Positions 57,722 to 64,000 of a stretch of 64,000 bases of DNA are shown piece after piece. Under the pieces are notes generated by a model. The model did not search any database. It saw only the letters and a list, made by a program, of their open reading frames with translations, and was not told the DNA's origin. The position numbers were made by a program, and so were the translations under genes. Each line of letters starts with the position of its first letter. The stretch's first letter is position 1. Origin of the DNA: JAEZBP01 sp963832725 (GTDB lineage Bacteria > Myxococcota_A > Polyangia > Polyangiales > Sandaracinaceae); NCBI GenBank assembly GCA_963832725.1, contig CAWHVG010000005.1:310001-374000 (forward strand), given 5' to 3'.

Positions 57722-59093
57722 GGCTCTCCTCCGAAGGGCAGCTCCACCACGAAGCATGTCCCCGCGCCCGGCTCGCTCCGCACCTCCACGCGGCCGCCGT
57801 GCTCCTCGACGATGCCGTGCACCACGCTGAGCCCGAGGCCGGTGCCCTCGCCCACGTCCTTGGTGGTGAAGAAGGGCTCGAAGATCCGCGTCCGCACGTC
57901 CTCGCTCATGCCCGGTCCATCGTCCCGCACGCTCAGGCGCGCCCCCTCGTCCGTCGGCGGCGACGATGTCGATCGCGCACGCGCCCGCCCTCGGGCTGCG
58001 CCTGGATCGCGTTCATGACCAGGTTCGTCAGCACCTGCTGGATCTGCCCCACGTCGACCCGCGCCTCCACCGCCGCTCCGTCTTCCAGCGAGAGCGACAC
58101 GCTGCGCCGCGCGGCGAGCGGTCGGAGCATTGACGCGATGCTCTCCGCCAGCGTGCGCAGATCGGTCGACTCCCGCGCCGGAGCGCGCCGCCGGGCGAAG
58201 TCGAGGAGCTGCCGGATGATGCGGGTCATGCGCTCCGTCTGCTCCACGATGACCCGCGCGTCGTCGGCCACCTCATCGCCCTCGGACTCGCCGCCGAGGA
58301 TGATCTTCGCGCGGGCCGACACGACGTTGAGCGGCGTGCCGAGCTCGTGGGCGACGCCGGAGGCGAGCTTGCCGACGGTCCCGAGCCGGTCGGCGTGCCG
58401 GAGCTGCTCCATGGCGGCGATGCGCGCCTCGGCCTCTTCGCTGGCACGGCGCGAGAGGAGCCCGAGCCGCACGCACATCCCGTCCAGCTCCCGCGCGATG
58501 ACGCCGAGCTCGTCCGTCCGGGCCAGCGCCAACGGTCCCTCCCAGTCGCCCCTGCCGACGCGATCGATCTTGGCGACGATGGGCGCGAGCGGGCGGGCCA
58601 GGATCGCGTAGCCGGCGAGATGGATGAGAAGCGCGCAGGTGAGGATGGTGATCAAGGCCCAGACCGCGACGCGCCCGATCGACTCGCGCGTGTATCGCTC
58701 TTCGGGCAGCAAGCTCTCGCGCAGCGAGATGTAGCCGGCGGCGTCCGAGCCCATGGTGACGGGGACGTGGGTCTCGAGGAAGCGGCCCTCCTCGAGGGTC
58801 ACGATCTCGCTCTCGTCGCGCGCTCGGCGGTCCAGGACCCAGCGGATCGTGAGGTGCGCGCGCCGCTGGTCGAGCTCCGAGAGCGCGAGCAAAGCCTCCT
58901 CCACGCCCGCCCGCTCCGCGAGCGCGCCGGTGGTCTCGGCCAGCGCGCGACCGAGCACCTGGTGATCGCGCCGGATGTCGGCCTCGAAGAGCTGCGTCTC
59001 GCGCCGGACGCGCTGGATGGCGTTCGGGATCATCACGAGCGTGATGGCCAGCGAGGCCGCCAGCGTGAGCTTGGTGCTGATGCGACGGATCAT
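57718..59093 (-). CDS. Membrane sensor histidine kinase with HAMP domain (frame break)
   Basis: About 458 residues. Membrane helix 1 (about 8-28), a ~120-residue extracytoplasmic sensor, helix 2 (about 150-172), HAMP (about 172-225), and the dimerisation domain with SGVAHELGTPLNVVS (His about 255). The ATPase domain has NLVMNAIQAQ (N box), DDGPGMS (G1) and GTGLGLSVV (G2). The frame changes at about 57960, between the N box and G1, where normal kinases are continuous. It is coupled by a 4-nt overlap to the NtrC-type regulator, its likely partner. First gene of the operon. Confidence 0.87.
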
Positions 59094-59408
59094 GGGGGCG
59101 CGACCGCGGAGGATCGCGCGTCGCGGTCACCGAGCCAATCCCCATCGCAGCAGATCGCGACCGAGCGTCGCGATGCAGCCGGCCGGTCCACGACCTTCGA
59201 GCGCGCGGTCGATGCTGCACACGGCCGACGCGGAGCGGTGCCAGAGATCACGACTGCCCGCCGGACGGCGCTCACCTCACCGACCGCTCCCCTCGCCGAC
59301 CGGAGATGGCCGCGGCCGCCCTTCAGCGCACCTCGACGACGATGCCGTGGGACGCGCGCTCGCCTTGCACGACCTCGACGGCGCGAGGACCACGTGCGGC
59401 GGCGGGCG
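59094..59408. other. Gap between infC and the kinase gene
   Basis: 315 bp. rpmI and rplT, which usually follow infC, are not here. On the minus strand just after infC a frame without a start reads GPRAVEVVQGERASHGIVVE before a stop. It resembles a protein end, perhaps a remnant. Confidence 0.45.
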
Positions 59409-59948
59409 CTACACGTCGGGATCGATCGTCATCGAGATCACACGGCCCTGCTGCATGGGTCGCGAGGTGATCTTGCCGACCTCGGCGAGCTGCTCCTCGA
59501 AGTGATCCCTCATGAGGGTCACCCAGCGCTCCGGGTAGGCGCGCTCGCGACCGCGAAGCCGCATGACCAGCCGCACCTTGTCGCCGCGCTCCAGGAACGA
59601 GCGCGCGCGACCGAGCTTCGTCTCGAGGTCGTGGGTGTCGGTCTTCGGCCGCACCTGGACCGTCTTGAGGTTCGGTCCCGACGCGTTCGAGCGCGCCTTA
59701 CTACGCTCGTACTTGAACTTCCCGTAGTCCATGATCCGGCACACGGGGGGCCGCGCGTTCGGCGACACTTCCACCAGATCCATCGCGTGCTGGGCCGCGG
59801 CGCGGCGGCCTTCTTCCGGGCTCATGACGCCCAGTACGACGCCTTCCGGGTCCACCACCCGGATTTCCCGAAAGCGAATATGTCTATTGATACGATGCTC
59901 CGGCCGCTCGGGTCGGATCGGTCCTCGACGGCGAAATGCCCTACCCAT
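59409..59948 (-). CDS. infC: Translation initiation factor IF-3
   Basis: 179 residues, full length. N-domain: PEHRINRHIRFREIRVVDPEG and the YGKFKYE linker end; C-domain: KTVQVRPKTDTHDLETKL and MRLRGRERAYPERW. IF-3 binds the 30S subunit and checks start codons. The start is a plain ATG at 59948 with AGGAG about 4 nt upstream, whereas many infC genes use rare AUU/AUA starts for self-control. rpmI and rplT do not follow. Either the ribosomal genes were moved or a second infC exists elsewhere. Confidence 0.95.
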   Translation of the reverse strand: MGRAFRRRGPIRPERPEHRINRHIRFREIRVVDPEGVVLGVMSPEEGRRAAAQHAMDLVEVSPNARPPVCRIMDYGKFKYERSKARSNASGPNLKTVQVRPKTDTHDLETKLGRARSFLERGDKVRLVMRLRGRERAYPERWVTLMRDHFEEQLAEVGKITSRPMQQGRVISMTIDPDV

Positions 59949-60446
59949 CGCTCTCCTTTCGTCGGTGAGCCGACCGGCACGAAGACCGCTGCCAGCTCGA
60001 TGTTGGGGTCGGATCGCGCGGCGCCCGGAGGAGCCGATGCGCGACCCGTGACCCTTTCTTGATAGCCGCAATTCGGGCTCGCTTCAACTCGACCGCCCCG
60101 GAGCGCGGTGACATCACCCAGAGCTGGAAGACCCAGCTCGGCGCTCCCACCGAACCCTCGCCTCGGCGAAGCCCGTCTTCGCCGGCAGAGAGCGTCGCCG
60201 TCTCTCTGCGCTGGGGATCCGGAGCCGCGCCCGTGGCTCCGCTCGAGGTCTCTCGCCGCGCAGGACCGCCAGAGCGCACAGACCGGTCACGAGCTCGCAC
60301 TCGGCGTCCGAAGTCGCCACGGAGTTGGAAGCGCGGCGAGTCGCTGGTCAGCTCGGTCGCGTCGAGCGTGAACGCCGCCGGACCACCGGCTCCGCCGACG
60401 CTTCTACCGCGTGAGGCCTGGAGCTCGAACCGAGGCGCGCCAGCGC
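59949..60446. other. Gap between the AI-2E transporter gene and infC
   Basis: About 500 bp holding the infC leader. A 7-bp hairpin GAGCTGG-AAGAC-CCAGCTC lies at about 60118-60136. Open frames here are Arg/Pro/Ser-rich without family features. No tRNA seen. Confidence 0.5.
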
Positions 60447-61691
60447 TCAGGCCGATCGGTAGCTCTCGCGCTCGCTGGCGTTCTCGATCGCGCGGGGCCC
60501 GCTACCCTCGAACGCGTCTTCCTCCGTCAGCGGCGGGTTCTTCTCCTCGGCGGCGTCCCCGGAGGCCGCGTCCACGAAGGTCTCCGCGCTCAGGACGGGA
60601 AGCTCCTCCCCCACCTGCGAGCGTCTCCGCTCCGCTTCGTAGGGGTCTTCCCACTCCTCCTGTTTCTGCGCGAACCACTCGGCCGAGCCCAGCAGGACGG
60701 CGGCCCAGCGCAGATCCTCGGTGTTGGCGAGGAGGATTCTGATCATCATCGTCAGCGGGACGGCCAAGAGCGCGCCAATCGGGCCCCACAGCCAGCCCCA
60801 GAACACCATCGACATGAACACGACGAGCGGCGAGAGGCCGAGGGCGCGGCCCATGATGCGCGGCTCGACGAAGTTGCCGAGCGTGAAGTTGATGACGCCG
60901 TAGCCGGCCAGCACCAGGAGCGCGCTGCCCGGGCCGAACTGGATCAGCGCCACGACCACCGGCGGGATGGTCGCGATGAACATCCCCAGCGTCGGGATGT
61001 AGTTGAGCAGGAACGCGAGCAGCCCCCACAGGAGCGCGAAGTCGACGCCGCAGATGGCCACCCAGACGCCGCAGAGCGCACCGGTGACGACGCTCAGCGC
61101 GCTCTTCACGACCAGGTAGGTCTGCACCTCGCGCGTGGCGTTGGTGAAGCGCGGCAGGTCCTGGGTCGGACGGTGGAGGACGTAGGCCATCTTGATGCGC
61201 CACGGCCCCGACTCGAAGAGCATGAAGAGGACCAGGAGCGCGACCAGGAGGGCCTTCGACAAGAGCGCGGTCAGGCGCTGGAAGAGGTCGGCCACGACCG
61301 TCATCACGCCGGCCTGGTCGACGAAGCTCTCGATGCGCGCCGAGTCCAGGTTGAACCCGTGCGCGTCGACCCACTGCACCGACTGCAGCGTGAGCTCGCC
61401 GAGCCGCTGCTGGTAGTAGGGGACGCGGTCGTAGAAGTCGTTCAGCGAGCCGCCGACGATGCCGCCGAAGCCGATCAGCACGGCCAAGTCGAGGAGCACG
61501 GCCAGGAGGATCGCGGCCCAACGCGGGACCTTGCGCGCTACCAGCCAGCGGACGACCGGGAGGGAGACGACCGTGAGGAAGACGGCCGCGACGAAGGGAA
61601 CCAGAAGCGGCGCCGCCAACCGCAGACCGGCGACGACGATCACGACCCCGGCGATCATCAGGACGCCTTTGGCGCCCGGGCCGAGCTTCAT
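60447..61691 (-). CDS. AI-2E family (PerM-like) transporter
   Basis: 414 residues. About 7-8 membrane helices: VLMIAGVVIVVAGLRLAAPL and FVAAVFLTVVSLPVV at the start, and then a long extracytoplasmic region. Helices ALCGVWVAICGVDFALLWGL and FLLNYIPTLGMFIATIPPVV carry the family's hallmark NYIPTLG region. Late helices include FMSMVFWGWLWGPIGALLAV. The last ~85 residues are an acidic cytosolic tail. Members export diverse small molecules or ions; despite the name, few act on autoinducer-2. Substrate unknown. Confidence 0.88.
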   Translation of the reverse strand: MKLGPGAKGVLMIAGVVIVVAGLRLAAPLLVPFVAAVFLTVVSLPVVRWLVARKVPRWAAILLAVLLDLAVLIGFGGIVGGSLNDFYDRVPYYQQRLGELTLQSVQWVDAHGFNLDSARIESFVDQAGVMTVVADLFQRLTALLSKALLVALLVLFMLFESGPWRIKMAYVLHRPTQDLPRFTNATREVQTYLVVKSALSVVTGALCGVWVAICGVDFALLWGLLAFLLNYIPTLGMFIATIPPVVVALIQFGPGSALLVLAGYGVINFTLGNFVEPRIMGRALGLSPLVVFMSMVFWGWLWGPIGALLAVPLTMMIRILLANTEDLRWAAVLLGSAEWFAQKQEEWEDPYEAERRRSQVGEELPVLSAETFVDAASGDAAEEKNPPLTEEDAFEGSGPRAIENASERESYRSA

Positions 61692-62077
61692 GGAAAGAGC
61701 GGTCCTCTCGAAAAGGGCAGGAGAAGGTCTTATGGCAAGCGTTTGGGGCTGCGACCCTCGATCCGCGAGCCCCCAGGCGAACCTATTCCCAAAAATAGCG
61801 CCGCGCGACGTTTCCTGCTCGTCCCAAACGCGATCGCGCCCGAAAGAAGTGGTCCGGCTCGGCTCGACCGGCGCGCTCTCGGACCGGAGAGAGGTCTCGC
61901 CGAGCAGCGCGTGCGCCCGATCTTCGGCAGGCGCGCGCGAGGCACCTCGAGCTCGGCCAGGGGAGCTCGGACAGGGGAGCTCGGCCAGGGGAGCGCGGCC
62001 AGGGGAGCGCGGCATGGGCTCGACCGCACGGGGGCTCGCAGGGACACGCTTGGCCCCCGACCGAACGACGGGGCGAC
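61692..62077. other. Gap with a short tandem repeat
   Basis: 386 bp between the transporter start and the TatD stop. It holds five 14-bp repeats, and the transporter promoter is expected in the AT-richer part around 61790 (CCCAAAAATAGCG). No gene recognised. Confidence 0.5.
61950..62019. repeat. Five 14-bp tandem repeats
   Basis: AGCTCGGCCAGGGG and close variants (AGCTCGGACAGGGG, AGCGCGGCCAGGGG) in direct tandem. Confidence 0.85.
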
Positions 62078-62881
62078 TCAGGGCGCGACGCGGAAGAGCG
62101 CTTCGAAGTTCTCCTCCATGCGGGCCTGCACCTCCTCGAGCGGGCACGACCAGAGCTCGGCGGCGAAGCGGGCGGTGACGCCGACGTTGGCCGGCTCGTT
62201 CTGCTGGTCGCGCTCGGGGCCGAGGTAGGGACAGTCGGTCTCGAGGAGGATCTTGTCCCGGGCCAGGGTCTCCAGCATCCGGGTGAAGGCCTCGTTCCGG
62301 CGCGCGTTCGCCGGGATGCTGAGCCAATGGCCGTGCTCGGCGATACGGCGGGCGAGCTTCACGCGACCGCCGAAGCAATGCCAGCACACCCGCGTGGCGC
62401 CCATCTCCTTCAGGATCTCGAACGCGCGCGCCTCGCGCTTGCGGGTGTGGATGATGATGGGCTTGTCCGCTTCCATGGCGAGGGCGACCAGCTCGCGGAA
62501 GACCTCTTCCTGCCGCGCCCAGAGCGCCTCGGGCACCCAGTAGCCGTCGAGGCCAATCTCGCCGACGGCGATGGCCTCCTCCACGTGGTCGCGGACCCAG
62601 GCCACACCTTCTTCGACGGTGAACGCCGGACAGTCGCGCGGATACTCGACGCCCATCGCCTCCATCTCGTTCAGGACGGCGTCCACCGGGTAGAGGCCGT
62701 AGGCCGGTCGAACCAATCGGTCGCGGGCGGCGAGCGCGCGCACGGCCTCGTTGTCCGACGGGTTGAGCCCGTTGGAGACGATGGTGGTCAGTCCCGCGTC
62801 GCGAGCGCGGGCGAGCAGCTCATCCTGTTTGGGCGCGAGAGCGGGGTGCGTGAGGTGCGCGTGGACGTCGAAGAGACCCAT
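62078..62881 (-). CDS. TatD-family metal-dependent hydrolase
   Basis: 267 residues, full length, TIM-barrel. Metal ligands: FDVHAHLTH at the start, AVGEIGLDGYW (Glu), IIIHTRKRE (His), VCWHCFGG (His) and LLETDCPYLGP (Asp). TatD-type enzymes are 3'-5' exonucleases or D-aminoacyl-tRNA/peptide-linked hydrolases in DNA repair and quality control; this one cannot be narrowed further. Frame intact. Confidence 0.9.
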   Translation of the reverse strand: MGLFDVHAHLTHPALAPKQDELLARARDAGLTTIVSNGLNPSDNEAVRALAARDRLVRPAYGLYPVDAVLNEMEAMGVEYPRDCPAFTVEEGVAWVRDHVEEAIAVGEIGLDGYWVPEALWARQEEVFRELVALAMEADKPIIIHTRKREARAFEILKEMGATRVCWHCFGGRVKLARRIAEHGHWLSIPANARRNEAFTRMLETLARDKILLETDCPYLGPERDQQNEPANVGVTARFAAELWSCPLEEVQARMEENFEALFRVAP

Positions 62882-62973
62882 GGCCGGGCACCATGGCGTG
62901 CGAGGCGCGGCCTCGCCAGCGAGCGCACAGGTGTCCCGGCGAAGCCCGAAGCTCGACGTTCTCCGACGGGTGG

Positions 62974-63513
62974 CTACCCGTCGACGGGCAGCTCGACGTT
63001 GGCCGCGCGCTTGGCGTTGCGGGCGCGAGTCCATGCGATGACGCCCGAGAGCAACGCGACGAAGGCGCCGCCCACGATCAGCCAGAGCCCGAGCCCGGTG
63101 CTCTGGAAGAACACGACCACGACCACGACCGCGCCGTACCCGAAGAGCGTCAGTCCGACGATGGCGCCGACCGGCCCCGACCAGCGGAAGCCGAGGAAGC
63201 CCACCGCCGTCAGCACCACGCCGAGCGTGGGGATGGCCAAGAGCGTCCAACGCAGAGTCTCGCCGACCGTCTGCTGGATGCGGTGATCGTTGGCGACGAC
63301 GAGATCGAGGCCGCTGATGCGGCTGTCGTCGGCGAACTGCACCCAGGGCAGGAAGAATCCCACCACCAAGACGAGCCCGGCCAGCCCGAGCACGATGCGG
63401 ATCACCATGTGGGGCGCGCCCGGCTTGGCGCTCGTCGGAGTCGCCGCCTTCGCCGCCTTCGGAGTCGCCGTCTCCGCCGCCCCCGCGTCCTCGACGATCA
63501 CGTCTTCCGCCAT
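62974..63513 (-). CDS. Four-helix membrane protein of unknown function
   Basis: 179 residues. A ~35-residue Ala/Lys/Thr-rich cytosolic N-terminus, then helices IRIVLGLAGLVLVVGFFLPW, LLAIPTLGVVLTAVGFLGF, VGAIVGLTLFGYGAVVVVVV and GLWLIVGGAFVALLSGVIAW. The segment between helices 1 and 2 (FADDSRISGLDLVVANDHRI) is extracytoplasmic and resembles a known pattern of small myxobacterial membrane proteins. It is 92 nt upstream of tatD in the same direction. Confidence 0.7.
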   Translation of the reverse strand: MAEDVIVEDAGAAETATPKAAKAATPTSAKPGAPHMVIRIVLGLAGLVLVVGFFLPWVQFADDSRISGLDLVVANDHRIQQTVGETLRWTLLAIPTLGVVLTAVGFLGFRWSGPVGAIVGLTLFGYGAVVVVVVFFQSTGLGLWLIVGGAFVALLSGVIAWTRARNAKRAANVELPVDG

Positions 63514-63569
63514 GCCGCCAGGGTAACACGCGGCGGGACGCGAGCCTCGTTCCGAGCTATGGGACGGCC

Positions 63570-64000
63570 ATGCCGCTGGATCCGGAATTCGTCGAGGACT
63601 GTTGTTATGGCCCCGGGGGACTACTCATCGACGAGGTGCTGGAGGTGGACCGCGAGCGGAGCCTGGTCCGCGTGCGGATGCCCACCCACGCCGAGCTGCC
63701 CATCACCCGCGAGCAGCGCGCGCATCCGGTCCGGCACCCGCGCCACGTCTCCGGCGGGTTGATGGTCCACATGACCGGCGTCGCCGGGCTGGTGCATGCC
63801 TACTACGTGATGGATCTGCGGCACCGCGAGGGTTGGGTCGGCTACGGCGGCGCCATCCACAAGGCGCGTTTCAAGAACCTGGCCCCGCCCGGCGAGCCGA
63901 TCGAGATCGAGTGCCGCGCGACCCAGACGCGGCGGCGGGAGAAGAGCATCGTGACCCGCTACGACCTGCACTTCTTTCAAGCCGGCACGCTCGTCTACGA
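63570..64000 (+). CDS. Hotdog-fold protein (thioesterase/dehydratase-like), cut by window end
   Basis: 143 residues visible, no stop before the edge. A single-hotdog pattern: GGLLIDEVLEVDRERSLVRV, ISGG-like HVSGGLMVHMTGVAGLVHAY (central helix), YGGAIHKARFKNLAPPGEP and then RREKSIVTRYDLHFFQAG. The central segment resembles FabZ-type dehydratases and acyl-CoA thioesterases, but the catalytic His/Glu pair of FabZ is not obvious. Start ATG at 63570, chosen because the fold begins right after. Confidence 0.65.
   Translation, partial: MPLDPEFVEDCCYGPGGLLIDEVLEVDRERSLVRVRMPTHAELPITREQRAHPVRHPRHVSGGLMVHMTGVAGLVHAYYVMDLRHREGWVGYGGAIHKARFKNLAPPGEPIEIECRATQTRRREKSIVTRYDLHFFQAGTLVY

Noticed and set aside
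59340..59400. Cold-shock-like gene after infC
   Set aside because: Only about 25 codons resemble a protein end (GPRAVEVV), without a start or fold.
60059..60742. Plus-strand gene beside infC
   Set aside because: Composition is Arg/Pro/Ser-rich and the right half is antisense to the AI-2E family transporter gene.

Overview
The window reads as chromosome of a very GC-rich, gene-dense deltaproteobacterium-like organism, most likely a myxobacterium (Myxococcota, Polyangiales, near Sandaracinus). Reasons: a eukaryote-type Ser/Thr kinase with an AgmX/TonB-like tail, many long lipoproteins with lipoboxes, FHA, PilZ and PEGA proteins, several NtrC-type regulators beside multi-sensor histidine kinases, and a MYXO-CTERM-like tail on a subtilisin-like protease. 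The assignment is inference from protein style, not from a marker tree. No transposase, integrase, phage gene, CRISPR array, tRNA or rRNA was recognised.

Layout. 1-5.0 kb: HAD phosphatase, a coiled-coil membrane protein, a Met/His-rich lipoprotein and a cation/proton antiporter. 5.1-14.1 kb: a Ser/Thr kinase, then an AddB/AddA-like recombination nuclease pair. 14.2-20.6 kb: polyphosphate:AMP phosphotransferase, NagZ, and a poly(A) polymerase with a huge low-complexity N-terminus. 20.66-21.33 kb: four tandem 167-bp repeats, each with a perfect dyad. 21.4-33.3 kb: subtilase, a repeat-domain lipoprotein, CoaX, several unknown proteins, an FHA protein and a PilZ protein. 33.4-38.8 kb: an NtrC-type regulator, a histidine kinase and a multi-sensor protein that ends after its dimerisation domain. 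38.9-41.6 kb: PEGA protein and Cys-rich lipoprotein. 41.6-43.0 kb: a repeat-dominated gap with a 21-bp minisatellite in 147-bp higher-order units and a 15-bp minisatellite on a gene remnant. 43.0-44.8 kb: small membrane proteins and a Uma2-type nuclease. 44.9-47.8 kb: a two-gene metabolic operon. 48.1-51.8 kb: a FIST/hybrid kinase/response regulator operon. 51.9-53.8 kb: a multiheme cytochrome lipoprotein. 54.2-64 kb: MurI, an OmpA-like lipoprotein, a second kinase/NtrC/response-regulator operon, IF-3, AI-2E family transporter, TatD hydrolase and a hotdog-fold protein cut by the window end.

The strongest candidate for an undescribed system is the operon at 44880-47826. Its first gene, once two single-base frame breaks are bridged, joins an ABBA-type indole/tryptophan prenyltransferase (DMATS family) to a heme-oxygenase-like diiron oxidase domain. 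Its stop overlaps the start of a kynureninase-like PLP enzyme. Together they could prenylate an indole amino acid, oxidise the side chain and cleave it. From memory, Sandaracinus makes prenylated 3-formylindoles (indiacens), which such a trio could explain.

At least thirteen genes need one or two single-base frame corrections although both halves match one family. This pattern points to consensus indel errors in the assembly rather than to decay, so broken genes are given here as single features with the break noted.
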